Of a stretch of DNA of 64,000 nt, positions 32,900-43,555 are shown piece by piece. The stretch covers positions 930,001 to 994,000 of the forward strand of contig NW_015622545.1 in assembly GCF_000835495.1 (NCBI RefSeq), read 5' to 3'. Under the pieces are notes generated by a model. The model searched no databases. It was not told the DNA's origin and saw only the letters and a list, made by a program, of their open reading frames with translations. A program made the translations under genes and the position numbers. Numbering within the stretch: position 1 is the stretch's first letter; each line of letters opens with the position of its first letter. This DNA comes from Cladophialophora immunda. Its lineage: Eukaryota > Ascomycota > Eurotiomycetes > Chaetothyriales > Herpotrichiellaceae.

Positions 32900-34300
32900 T
32901 CGAATCTAGGGGGAGGAAAGCTGGATGGGGGGCCCCCGAAGCGAGACTCGGGTTTCCAGAGGACAGGGATGTGAAACAGGTGGGAAAAGAAGACCCTATG
33001 CAGAGCTTTGGCAGCGGGAGAGGTTGGCCGTGATGGGATACCGTATTTGGAAACGGGTGAATCAACGCTCCCAAAACCCGAGAAAGCCGACCGGCCAGGA
33101 CGAAGATGCAAGGCTCTCCGTGGTCCATCAACTTGTTTTCCGCAGAAACAAGACGGGGGGTGTCTTATCCGCTGGAACGGCGGTGCCAGGAGAGGATTGG
33201 GCGGTGGGCAGGTGTCCATGCTGGCTCAGAATCTCGACGTATTCTGCTGCTTGCCTGGCAGATCCCAGATCGCGGGCGGAGGGGACAGTTGCGTATCTCG
33301 TGACAATTAACACAGGTATTTGACCCTGCCGACCACGGCGCGGACTGGAGCAGGGCCAAAGACGAGATCTGCCTTTGGGTTGAAGTCGTCGGCGTTCTTG
33401 CGTCGGCGGATATTGTCGAGGGCCTTTTCCTCCTCCCTGCATATCAGTCTCGCAACGTGCAGGATGGTCGCCCCCGCAACGTTGTAGTCCTCGGTGGCGT
33501 CATCGAGCTCTGTGAGTGCATGCTGCAAACTGACGGCTGGGGAAAGAGATCCTAACGTTTCGGTCCGTCAGGCCTTTAGTCAAGTTCATGGCATATCCCG
33601 CGAGCCCCAATGCCGGACCGGAAAAGGATAGGTTTCGCAAGAAAGCTGACATGATAGTGAGGTTGGCGATCACCGAGTCGAGCTATGCGGGATCCACGAG
33701 CCAGGTGTTTCGCGAATGTGTCGTTCGCATCTCCGTGGCATATTCTTCTCTGGGCCGGTTGCTTCGCCCACGATGCCGTGGCGAGAGGTGGCTGGATCGT
33801 CGACCTGCTCCCTCTCCTGTGAGATGCTGTGCCGTGATCAAAGCCTCGAGCCGTGTCCCACGGTGCACGAGGCTCTGCCATACCGGACGTCCAGAGAGAC
33901 GTGCTCTTGCTGCCGCGAGACTCCCAAAAGAGAACTACGGGCGTCGACACCGGCATTGCGAGCAGGCCGACCTTCTGAAGCGCATACAGCATCTTCTTCG
34001 CTGCCATGCTGGGCCGGCCAGCGTATACCGGGAGGATGGGCGAGATGGCATTGCCGCTTTCAAAGAATAGACGATTGCCTTGTCGTCTCCAAACAGGGCT
34101 ATGTTCAGCCAGCCATGGTCCATTCGAAAGTGATCTGGGTTAGCGCCAATCGCGCACCCGGATACATGGCATTTCCGGATGGGGGTGGAAATTGGCGCCT
34201 CTCCCAGTGTGTCGCTGCAACAGGTCATCCTCAACAGCCAGCGCGAATTTGAATCCACGGCCCGGAAGCATTGATGCAATGGTATAACCTAAGCGGCCCA
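32900..34300 (-). pseudogene. decayed minus-strand gene, product unknown
   Basis: 33307-33528 reads ALTELDDATEDYNVAGATIL and then HVARLICREEEKALDNI, clearly once-coding. 33935-34279 reads APISTPIRKCHVSGCAIGAN and DHGWLNIALFGDDKAIVYSL. The two are in different frames, with further breaks between them. I cannot assign a family. Confidence 0.45.
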
Positions 34301-34339
34301 GAACACGTCTCAATTCACTCCAGCGGCTTCTGGCTCAGG

Positions 34340-36230
34340 AGCATGGGAGGGATTGGAATGCGTGGCCCATAGCTTTTTCCTGCGTTCTAGATCTTCTGGA
34401 CTAGGAAATCCGCTTGTCATCCGTGGTGACGTATTTGAGACCGTCTCGTATGCAAATGTAGCACAACTCCTCCCGAGTTCCATGCGAATATGGCAGCCTT
34501 TTCCTCAACATCGAGGCCGACCACGTGGAAATGAGTCTCGGCTTGGTTCCCCCCCTCCCTTACACGCGAGTGGCCTCATGTCATTGTTGACTTCAATATG
34601 CTTGCTGAGCTCTCTGCTTATAGCTCTGTCGCTTTCGAGGTTGAATCAAATGCAAAGTTCTTGTCTGTTGCGCAGCAAGGCTCCGTGTGCCGATTTCTTG
34701 TCCAACCTGGACGCACCAAGCCGATCGAGCGCCCGTATAATTGATCAGAAGGTGTGGTCTCTGTGACGGGCGAGAAGAGGGTTATTGGACACGAAGAGCC
34801 GGCGTTAGCACCATACATGACAGACATAGCTATTGCTCGTGTACCGAAAGGGAAAGGGCCGTCAGGTGGACACCCCACCTCTCGATTCACAGTTTGATCT
34901 CCGGAGGACAGGCAAATTCGATGGGTAGGTAGCTTGGGAGCCGAGTGACTTGTCGCCGCTGGCTGGACGATGACATTTGTGGATGAGGACGGCGTGGTAC
35001 ATGGATTCCACGGAAGCCGGCAACATTTTCCAGGCCCGTCGTTCTGGCACGAAATCACATCCCGTACCGGTCCATACGAACAAGCTCCATATCCGTCCCA
35101 TCGAGCTTGCTCTTCCTTCTCCTGCCCGTACGGCAGAGGGCCCCGCGTAACGGGCCACGATACAGAGACCGAGATGGACGTGGGACATCATCGTGGATGA
35201 CCGAGGACGTTCGGGACAACCTCTGCAGATGATTACGTTCGAGTTGTGGATGTCGACGAATCGACTGAACTTTTGACTGTTATTTCTGGTCCGAAAGCTC
35301 CTTTTTCTTGACATATACGCCATCCTTAATCCGGCGAGCGAGCCAGAGCCGTGTATGTGGTGCACATGAACCAGCAAGAGTAGAACAGGAGCTTCGTGCA
35401 CGTATGCCTCAGCCCACACCGACTAGGGAGCAGTCTAAGGAATCCCCGGTCCGGAGAAAGGAGGTCACCGTCAGATCTAAGAGATGCTCTGGCTCAAGAT
35501 ATGGTGAAACTGTTAACCACCGAGCGGATTCCGGGTCGATTTCGACGTCTGTTTGGCTCGAATGATGCTCGACAGCAATTTCAGCAGGGGCCCCGTGAAT
35601 CTTGGCCGGGGCACGGGAACCATGCACGCTCATATTACTCTTCCCATTCGTCTGCGGCTGTTGTCCAGGCTGGGTGGCTGCCATTTGGAACTGAACTGCG
35701 AATGCTTTTGAACGAAAGAACAACGATATCGTGGTAGACGTAGCAGGATAGGAGGAGGTCTGTCGGCCTGGAGTGTGGATAGATCTTGACCCCGGAAGGA
35801 CCGTTGTGTAGGCAAGGAGAAGGGAGATTTTGGCCTTTGGATGCGTCTGTCGGGTCTCGTGCGGCTTCAGGCGCTCCCACGCAAAAGTGAGGTAGTCGAA
35901 TGCGGCTTCGACTCTCTTCCAACCATTTTCCTGCTCCCAACGGTCAAAGTCGCTCGGCTTCAGCGTGGCTAGGGGTTGGGGGAGTGCGTGGGACTGGTTC
36001 ATATCGGCGACCAGAAGCTGTAGCATGGCCTGACGGTCGGCACTAACAGACGAAGGTAAGCTTGTGGGCTCGTGGGCCAGGAAAGAGGGTTGGCTCACCT
36101 CGATTCCATGTCGAATTCGTGAGATATGCACTGGAGCACCGGCTAGATGTTCAGGTTTGGGCGATTTGCAAGTGTACAATGCACAACGGGTGTAAACGGC
36201 CTCCAAGTTTTCCTGACGAAAGGCCAAATG
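34340..36230 (-). pseudogene. second decayed minus-strand gene, product unknown
   Basis: 35750-36100 reads VSQPSFLAHEPTSLPSSVSA and then ADRQAMLQLLVADMNQSHA, and further on FDRWEQENGWKRVEAAFDYL, a continuous and protein-like frame of about 200 codons. 34618-35058 and 34862-35419 overlap in two frames, including LFSPVTETTPSDQLYGRSIG. Frameshifts separate these and no start codon with context is apparent. I do not recognise the family. Confidence 0.45.
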
Positions 36231-36319
36231 GCTGCTGTGGCATTCTCACAACCACGGATGGAATGCACGGGCCACAACGACATGGCGAGAATCCAACAAA
36301 GCAACACAAAGTAAAACAC

Positions 36320-36600
36320 TGCATCGACTGCGCTGTGACGGCTCTGGTACTGACGTTGTTCACCCCGACACTATTCACATCATGTCCCGCGGGGCAGACA
36401 AAGTGTCCGGGGTCAAAGACAAAGAAAGGTGTCGGGGTGTGCCCCGTATGTGAACTAGTTGCGGTGGACAGACTGCGCTGGACTGCGATACACATTGGGC
36501 GAGTGAGTGAATCAGTCTGCGTCGAGAACAAAGACACGTCCAGGTGAATGCTGAGTCCCAGAGTGAGTGCTTGGTGAAAAAAAGTTCGAATTCCAGGAGT
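36320..36600. repeat. CCCCGACACT units and module E/K fragments
   Basis: 36350-36450 carries TTCACCCCGACACTATTCAC and TGTCCCGCGGGG, repeated at 53475-53560. 36530-36600 has GTCCAGGTGAATGCTGAGT and a GTGAAAAAAAGTTCGAATTC block akin to 7280-7300. Confidence 0.6.
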
Positions 36601-36712
36601 GCCTTTCTTACCCTCTACCTTTTTGCCCTCTACCTTCTCCCTCTACCTTCTCCTTCTACCCTCTCCTTCTACCCTCTACCTTCTACCTCTACCCTCTACC
36701 TTCTTACCGACC
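36600..36712 (+). repeat. pyrimidine-rich TACCTTCTCCCTC minisatellite
   Basis: About ten units of TACCYTCTCCYTC/TACCCTC. Similar tracts lie at 39010-39100, 41690-41730, 47955-48060 and 54305-54420, four of the five directly 5' of a zinc-knuckle relic. Confidence 0.8.
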
Positions 36713-36715
36713 ACC

Positions 36716-36745
36716 ATAGTACTTCGGTACTATATATATAAACAA
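36716..36745 (+). promoter_or_regulatory. TTCG-loop hairpin followed by a TATA box
   Basis: ATAGTACTTCGGTACTAT (36716-36733) is a perfect 7-bp stem with a TTCG loop. It runs into TATATATATAAA (about 36731-36742), a strong TATA element about 90 bp upstream of the first zinc-knuckle exon. Whether it drives transcription is not shown by sequence. Confidence 0.45.
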
Positions 36746-37040
36746 TTCGCCTCTTAGCAGGCAAAGGTGTGTCTTATCCTGCCCCTCCTGCATCTATGCC
36801 CAAGCTAAGACTGACATGATGCCGTAGGACTGTCCGAACAAGGAGATCCGAGCCTGTCGCAACTGTGGTGACGAGGACCACATGGCGAAGGATTGTCCGA
36901 CTCGTGAGAAGAGAACCTACCGTAACTGCGGCGACGAAGACCACCTGGCTCGAGACTGTCCTCAGCCTCGAAAGATGACATGCAATATCTGCAACGAGGA
37001 AGGTCATCTGGGGCGCGTAAGTCTCCATTCTCTCTCAGCT

Positions 37041-37545
37041 GTCCGTTCCGCTGATGTGGCCCTCCAGGAATGTCCCAAGAAAGGTGAAGCTGGTCCTCCC
37101 CGTCCTCCGCACGACTGGTCTCAGGCTGTCTGCAATGAGGAAGGTCATCTGGCTCGCGTAAGTCTCCATTCTCCAGGACGCCAGCAGTCCGTTCCGCTGA
37201 TNNNNNNNNNNNNNNNNNNNNNNNNNNNNNNNNNNNNNNNNNNNNNNNNNNNNNNNNNNNNNNNNNNNNNNNNNNNNNNNNNNNNNNNNNNNNNNNNNNN
37301 NGTCCGTTCCGCTGATGTGGCCCTCCAGGAATGTCCCAAGAAAGGTGAAGCTGGTCCTCCCCGTCCTCCGCACGACTGGTCTCAGGCTGTCTGCAATGAG
37401 GAAGGTCATCTGGCTCGCGTAAGTCTCCATTCTCCAGGACGCCAGCAGTCCGTTCCGCTGATATGGCCCTCCAGGAATGTCCCAAGAAAGGTGAAGCTGG
37501 TCCCCGTCCTCCGCACGACTGGTCTCGGGTTGTCTGCAGCATTTG
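37041..37545 (+). repeat. 146-bp exon-plus-intron tandem array around the gap
   Basis: Starts of the unit GTCCGTTCCGCTGATGTGG at 37041, 37187 (runs into the gap), 37302 and 37448. Spacing is exactly 146 bp on both sides of the gap. The last unit has a 3-bp loss (GGTCCCCGTCC) and ends in a diverged donor. Confidence 0.88.
37202..37301. other. assembly gap (100 N)
   Basis: Exactly 100 N, a standard placeholder for unknown length, inside a 146-bp tandem array. If the array is regular, the true missing length should be 131 bp plus a multiple of 146. Confidence 0.98.
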
Positions 37546-37849
37546 GTAAGTGGCTTCGCGGGGCGTCCGTCCCGGTACTTTAAAGCTAACCCTGTCATCG
37601 GTAACAGCAATGAGAAGGGTCACGGTCGTGCGCTGTCCACAAGGCCAAGCAGGAGGCATGGCCGGACAGGCTGATGCAGGGAATGCGAATGGCGCAAATG
37701 ATGTGGGAGCTGGTTGGGACAACAGCCCAACTTCCAACTCTACGCCTTCCGGCTGAGAGTCTGCAGAGACTAGGGAATCCACCTGGGATGGCGGGCAAGA
37801 TGCTGCTGAATCTGCCTGGTAAGGACGTCCATGATTCAGAGACTCGGAG

Positions 37850-38605
37850 TCTACTTCCTACACAGAACGTGTCGATAGAATGAGCGAGCGAGCGAACATA
37901 ATGAACATGGTCAAGAATATCAAACAAGATAATGTACAGCACAGCACAGTGAGACTTGCACCCTTGCTGCAAACCCCTTGTGAATTTCCAAGCTTGCAAA
38001 CCTGCTCACTTGCCCACTCGCCCACTTACTCTCTCACTCTCTTGCTCTCTTGCTCTCTTGCTCTCTTGCTCTCTTCTCGCTCGTCCTTTCCAGCTCCACG
38101 GCTACGCACAGCAGCCTCTCTAACGTGTCAGAAGAAGCTGAGGCCAGGCCAGCCCGAGAACCAACCCTCCTGCCCTCCTTTCGGCCGGCCTCATCTCCTT
38201 GTCCGTGTCGACGATGCTACGTCGGATGCTTGGTGGCTCAATACTGGCCGCTGGCCGCTGGTCGGTGCCACTTTAGCCCTGCCTGGGTGACAGAAAGAGA
38301 AAGGATCAGGTTCGTCTTCTGCATCCCTTGCCAATACTCGAAGACTGAGACGTCTCACGCCATCAAGAACATCGATTGGTGCAACCCAGATTGGACTGTG
38401 AGAACGGTTGACATCACCTTCGACCAGTGGTCAGGCGTTCGTTGATGGCTACATGAAGGCCTTGGACGAAATATACGATCTACGACGAGGCGAACGAGGT
38501 CATCATTCTGTCTGATCGGGCTGCTGAGCATCTGAAGACAGAATGCATCCTCAAGATGACCCAGCAGGGGCTCATTGGAGAAGAGAAGGGAGTTGAAGCG
38601 TCCAC
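37850..38605 (+). repeat. dispersed module F, copy 3 (longest)
   Basis: 37990-38075 is the CTCTTGCTCT tract. 38085-38420 follows 9000-9260 and 14990-15340. 38420-38605 extends further, with the frame reading ANEVIILSDRAAEHLKTECI and MTQQGLIGEEKG, which looks like a genuine coding remnant of unknown family. Confidence 0.68.
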
Positions 38606-39100
38606 ACTGCATGCAAGGTGCGAACCGTCCGCTCTACCATCCCAGTTGCAAGTGCTGACAGTACAGACAGACCGTGCCATCCATCCATCCATCCGTCGAT
38701 GACTCGCAAAGGCGAGCGAGTGAATATAGTAAACAAGACAACACAAAACAAAACACAGCACAACACAGCATATCACATCACAGTACAGCAAAGTCAGTTA
38801 GTGAGTGCCCTGGCCTGCACTGACTGCACTGAACTCCTTCAGTCCAATGATTGACAGATAAAGACGCAGACTCTCAAAGAACACCAGCAGCAACAACACC
38901 AGCAGCAGCATCACCACCCCCATCTCCACGTCCATGTTCCATCGTCACACTCGCTCACCGTTCAGTGCAGTCCTGGCCTGGTTGGCAGGGTAGGCACCCT
39001 CTGCCTGCTCACTCTACCTTCTTACCCTCTGCCATCTTGCCTTCTTTCCTTCTACCCTCTACCCTCAACCCTCTGCCCTCTGCCCTCTGCCCGCTGCCCT
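38606..39100. other. microsatellites and TGACTGCACTG tract
   Basis: 38678-38695 CATCC repeats, 38745-38785 CAACACAGC/ATCACA repeats, 38810-38835 TGACTGCACTG units, and 38880-38915 CAGCAGCAACAACACCAGC. 39000-39100 is the pyrimidine-rich tract (CTACCCTCAACCCTCTGCC). Confidence 0.6.
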
Positions 39101-39102
39101 CT

Positions 39103-40190
39103 ACGTCTCCAGAAGAAAGTCTTACTCGTCTCGCTGACGCTAGAGTTCTACTCGATCGTGGAGCAGACAAGTGCAACAACTGCGTACGTGCCCAGCCCAC
39201 TGTTACTTGCTGCCTGTGTGGTGACTGTGGCCAAGCGAAGACTGACACGATGCTGTAGGACTGTCCAAACAAGGAGATTCAAGCCTGACGAAGACCATCT
39301 GACTCGAGATCTGGCTCAAGATTATCCCCAGCCTCAGCCTCGAAAGACGACTTGCAACATCTGCAACGAAGAAGGCCATCTGGCTCGAAAGATGACTTGC
39401 AAGACCTGTCTCAGCCTTGACAGTTCACTTGCAACTTCGGCAACAGGGAGGACCATCTGGCTCGTGATTGTCCGCAGCCTCAGCCTCGAAAGGTCACTTG
39501 CAAATTCTGCAACGAGGAAGACCATCTAGCCCGAGATTGTCCCCGGCCTCGACTGCAATAAGGAAGACCATGTGGCTCGATGTCCTGAGCCTCGAACGAT
39601 GACTTGCAACATCTACCTCAGCCTCGACTTGCAACATCTGCACGGCAACGAGGCAGCATCTGCAACATGGAAGGTCATCTGCAACGAAGAAGGTCATCTG
39701 GCTCGAGATTGTCCTGAGCCTCAAACGATGACTTGTAACATCTGAGCAACGAGGAAGGCCATCTGCAACGTGATTGTCCTCGGCCTCGACTGCAACAAGG
39801 AAGACCATCTGGCCCGAGATTGTCCTGCCTCAACCTCAGCCTCGAAAGATGACTTGCAACATCTGCAACGAGACACCATCTGCAACGAGGAAGGCCATCT
39901 GCAACAAGGAAGACCATCTGAAACGAGATTACCCTGCCTCAGCCTCCTCGAGATTGTCCGCAGCCTCGAAAGACGACTTGCAACAACATCTGCAACATGG
40001 AAGGTCATCTGCAATGAGGAAGGCTATCTCCAACCATTCTCTCTCAGGACCATAGCTGTCCGTTCTGCTGATATACCTCACAGCTGCAAACAATGCCCAC
40101 CACCCCACGCCTACCGGCCGCCTATCCTACCTTTAATCGGCCGGTCGTCCCACGAACCATAGTAGAGATTGCTCAAACATACAGAACAGC
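39103..40190 (+). pseudogene. zinc-knuckle gene relic c
   Basis: 39103-39180 reads SPEESLTRLADARVLLDRGA then DKCNNC, the segment that leads into the central zinc knuckles of ascomycete GIS2-like proteins. An intron-like block follows (39185-39258). 39290-40020 is the decayed knuckle tandem, with units reading MTCNICNEEGHLA in shifting frames. It ends with the CTCTCTCAGGACCATAGCTG tail and CGGCCGGTCGTCC. No continuous product. Confidence 0.75.
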
Positions 40191-40191
40191 C

Positions 40192-40385
40192 TGTGAAAGA
40201 GATAGATACTTGATGGATACTTGACCCTGAGGCATGTGAAAGAGATAGATACTTGATGGATACTTGACCCTGAGGCATGTGAAAGAGATGGATACTCGAT
40301 GAATACATGATTATGAGGCAAATATACAGCATGAGCTGTGGAAGAGATGGATACTTGATGGATATTTGACCCTGAGGCATCCTGA
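40192..40385 (+). repeat. 43-bp minisatellite, locus c
   Basis: Units start at 40192, 40235 and 40278, exactly 43 bp apart, then one diverged unit. The sequence is TGTGAAAGAGATAGATACTT followed by GATGGATACTTGACCCTGAG and GCA. Confidence 0.9.
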
Positions 40386-40699
40386 TATCCATCCAAGCAT
40401 CGTCCAGACCGTCGACACACCACCACGACCTCGACAAACTGCTGGACATCGACGAAGACCGGGGATACTCGGTATTAGACCGCTTACCAACATCCTGACG
40501 CCAGAAACTGTGTCGATCTCTCGCCAATACCGTCATTAAACCGTTCTGCCTGAAATCGGGCTCATCTAAGCGGCTCCGATCGTCACCCACGTCCCTCCCT
40601 ACCTACGCCGGCACGGTTGACCACCAGCCCCATGCGTCCTCCGCCGGTACATGCGACTTGACGACGACGACGACGACGAGGGCTTCACGTCCGATTGAG
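40386..40699 (+). repeat. module D (part) and module A start
   Basis: 40380-40600 follows 25380-25600 closely. 40625-40720 continues with the CCATGCGTCCTCCRCCGGTA to GACGACGACG start of module A; the 25610-26030 part is missing here. Confidence 0.65.
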
Positions 40700-41102
40700 C
40701 ATGATGGGTCGTGGAGAGAGGTCGATAACACTCGAGGGTAAGTGGACGCCGACGCCGACGCCCACGGAAATCATCTCCGGTAACCACGCCGACGCCCATA
40801 TCTACGGAAATCAACTCCGAGAATCAACTCCGAAACCAACTCTGACGACGCCGACGCCCACACCCACGCTCACACCCAAGCTATACATGTTGGGTTTGGC
40901 GTTCGGCCCGCTCAACATGGCGCCTCTGTCAGAGCTCATCGGCCGTCGTTGGTTGTACCTGGTCACCTCGTTCAACATGATTGCGTTCGCAGAGATATTC
41001 TGGTTCTTAGATCCAGTTCTACCTTCCCGGTCGCTCGCCTATCATCAAAGGGCGCAGAAGCTCCTGATGAACGAGTTCAAATTGACCATGGCGCTCGCCT
41101 AA
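40700..41102 (+). pseudogene. chimeric frame: module-A repeat peptide fused to an MFS transporter fragment
   Basis: From ATG 40700 the frame is open for 133 codons. The first half is repeat-derived (TPTPTEIISGNHADAH, then TPKPTLTTPTPTPTLTPK). The second half reads LYMLGLAFGPLNMAPLSEL, IGRRWLYLVTSFNMIAFAE, which is TM2, motif A (G-GPL-APLSE--GRR) and TM3 of DHA1-type drug:H+ antiporters. It stops soon after. This is a captured transporter piece joined in frame to a repeat, and is not a functional transporter. Confidence 0.65.
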
Positions 41103-41690
41103 ATGTAAGTTCGGAGTTCAATGGTACCCGGTAGACGAAGACCCCCGGTGAATTATCAAACATATCATACACTCGAATGAGACACATTTGCTCTTGACTT
41201 GTCGAACCTCGGCCGGATTCACCGTGTGGAACGTGGTTGGGACTGATGGTAATAGCATATCTTGAGGCGGACCGGAGAGACCAGCGGATTGATTTTGGCA
41301 CACTGTTTGTTTGCGTGAAATCAAATCCTGGAAGGAGGGAACGTAGTCCTAGCACCTGCGGGTGAGATGTCGCACGAAGGCTTTCTCTAAGTCCACATGG
41401 GTGATCCAAGTCCGTGTGGAAGGACATCTGGTCAGCATCGATGTATCCAACGCCAACGACATCGCAGACGTCGACCAGAGCAGACCAGGGCAGACCAGGC
41501 GGAGCAAGCGGAGCAGCCAGAGCAGCCAGAGCAGCCAGAGCAGCCAGAGCAGGAGAGGGTGTCAATGAATGCTGCGAACTGGGCCAGGACCACATTCCAG
41601 ACCTCCCCAGGACTGTAATCCTGACAACAGTGCCGGAATGCCAGAGTGGGTCTGCGTCAGAAAAAATGCTTAGTTTGTGCGAGTGCCCTT
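41103..41690. other. AGCAGCCAG repeat and DVDQMSF-type remnant
   Basis: 41478-41560 is a degenerate 9-bp tandem (AGCAGCCAG, about eight units). 41365-41460 on the minus strand reads YIDADQMSFHTDLDH. 43838-43950 on the + strand reads HIDVDQMSFDTDLEKAFLP, so the two are inverted copies of one coding remnant of unknown family. 41110-41360 is unrecognised. Confidence 0.5.
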
Positions 41691-41749
41691 GCCCTCTGCC
41701 TTCGCCCTTCCTTCTCCCCCTACCTTCTTGACTGCGAGTGTCGACAGAG

Positions 41750-42800
41750 ACTGACTGACTCCCCAAGTTTCCTACTCTCGCTACACTGGCTGCATTCTCT
41801 GCACTGTTACTTGCTACTTATGCTGTGAGGAGGGTCCTTGTGTTCGTGACTGTGCCCAGGAGTGTGGTGGTCGTGCCAGCAAAGTCTGCGAGGCTGAGGC
41901 AAGGTGTGGCCTGTCCTGTCCCTACTGCATCGATGGCCAAACCAAGACTGACATGGTCGAAATCAGGAGATTCGAGCCTATCCGAACTGCGGTGACGAGG
42001 ACCATCTGGCCCGAGATTGCCCTCAGCCTCGAAAGATGACTTGCAACACCTACCTCAGCCTCAACTTGCAACATCTACCCCAGCCTCGAAAGATGGTTTG
42101 CAACTTCTGCAACGAGGAAGGCCATCTGGCTCGACGAAAGAATACTTACAACATCTGCAACAACGCCATCTGGCTCGAGATTGTCCTCAGCCTTGAAAGA
42201 GAATTTGCAATATCTGGAACTAGGAAGACCATCTTCAATGAAGAAGACCATCTGCAACGAAGAAGACCATCTGCAACGAAGAAGACCATCTGCAACGAAG
42301 AAGACCATCTAGCTCGAGACCGTCCCCACTGCTCCCATGAAATGGGTACGCAAGAGGCGATTTGGAAGAACAAAACGAGGTAGTGTGGATGATATTGCAG
42401 CGGTTAAAAGGAGGGATCATGCTCTCCTCGAGGCCAACAAGGCGGACAAGGCGGCCCTTACTCCCAATATCAACTTCTGGACCATGATCCGCGTCTCGAC
42501 GAACAAGGACACAGCACTGCACTGGAAGAGGTCGGCCAAGAGGATCTTGATGCACTAGACTGCATCTTCTTCGACGAGGATGCTACACCTGCCATGGACA
42601 ACATCTACACACCAACGAGGAACACCATCTGGCTCGCGTAAGTCTTCATTCTCTCTCAGGACCTTAGCTGTCCGTTCCGCTGATGTGTCCCTGTAGCTGC
42701 GAACGATGTCCACTATTCTACGCTTGTTAGCCGTCCATCCTGCATTCAATCGGCCAGGTCATCCCACGCACCACAGCACAGATTGTCCAGTATACAGAAC
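41750..42800 (+). pseudogene. zinc-knuckle gene relic d
   Basis: 41800-41950 has the TGCTACTTATGCTGTGAGGAGG and CCAAACCAAGACTGACATGG blocks of the upstream intron/exon region. 42000-42320 is the knuckle tract. Its end is a 17-18-bp tandem, GAAGACCATCTGCAACGAA repeated four times (42238-42310). 42345-42560 carries a short non-knuckle frame (NKADKAALTPNINFWTMI). 42640-42790 is the common GTAAGTCTTC, CTCTCTCAGGACC, CGGCCAGGTCATCC tail. Confidence 0.7.
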
Positions 42801-42869
42801 GAACTGTGAAAGAGAAAGGACAACCTTGATTCAAAGGCGGACTCTGCTTCAGGGCTGAACTCTGCTCTA

Positions 42870-43555
42870 GACTTGTGATTGCATCAAACTGGCGACGGAT
42901 ACCTAGCAGAAAAGCAAACGGTGCAACGGACGTTGGTACTGCTGGCTGGGACAAGACAACAACCGAACACCCAGCTCTGCTCCTTCTGGGTGGGACAACA
43001 ACCCAACACCCAGCTCTGTACACGCCTTCAGAACACGCCTTGAAGCACGGACCACAACCCAACTCCCATTTGATCACTATGTCTACGTCGGGGATAAAGC
43101 TGGGAACTGCAGGGCGCTACAGGGTCAAAACGAAATGCAGGATCAGTTTGAGACTGCCCGACGGGCGCCACCTCCACCCCCAGCCGCCACGAACGGTGTC
43201 AACGGCGAGTATATATACAAATGGCATATCTCTACTCACGAACGGCCTGATCAACCTCGTTTCTTCCAAGAAGCCTCTCAAACGGCGCAGTGCAGGGCCT
43301 GCTGAACGGAGTGACCTCGACAGGTATAGCGCTGCATACAGCGCTCGCGCCGTCCAGTTTCGACGGCGATTGACGCCTCCAGCATTCCTAATTAAGAGAG
43401 GAAGACCATGTTTGATCACTGGGTCCACGCCGGGGACAAAGCTGGGGACCGCAGGGCGGCGTATAGCCGGCTCAACCCACTTGTCCCGACTCTTCTGCTT
43501 TGTCCTCGACCTGGAGGAACAGGATCGCCACCAGATCGTTACGGCACGGGTCGAG
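42870..43555 (+). repeat. module J (two copies) and unrecognised coding-like stretch
   Basis: 42905-43025 has two GGGACAACAACCCAACACCC-type units. 43080-43480 contains two copies, about 330 bp apart, of the block TTTGATCACTRKGTCYACG then GGGGAYAAAGCTGGGRAC. Between them a + frame reads VKTKCRISLRLPDGRHLHPQ and ASIYTNGISLLTNGLINLV, not assignable. Confidence 0.5.

Larger units (their letters stand above)
36828..37756 (+). pseudogene. zinc-knuckle (GIS2/CNBP-like) gene, copy b, with tandem exon-intron cassettes
   Basis: The first recognisable exon, 36828-37016 (63 codons, phase 0), follows a CCGTAG acceptor. It carries CRNCGDEDHMAKDC, YRNCGDEDHLARDC and CNICNEEGHLGR, the C-x2-C-x4-H-x4-C knuckles of cytosolic nucleic-acid-binding proteins such as GIS2/CNBP. 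A 51-nt intron follows, then a 90-nt exon (37068-37157, ECPKKGEAGPPRPPHDWSQA to CNEEGHLAR) repeated with its 56-nt intron across the assembly gap (37329-37418, then 37475 onward). A last intron (GTAAGT...GCTAAC...AACAG, about 37550-37609) leads to the C-terminal exon ending NSTPSG and a stop at 37756. One base too many near 37635 breaks that last frame. The usual N-terminal part is missing. Possibly expressed, probably non-functional. Confidence 0.7.
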
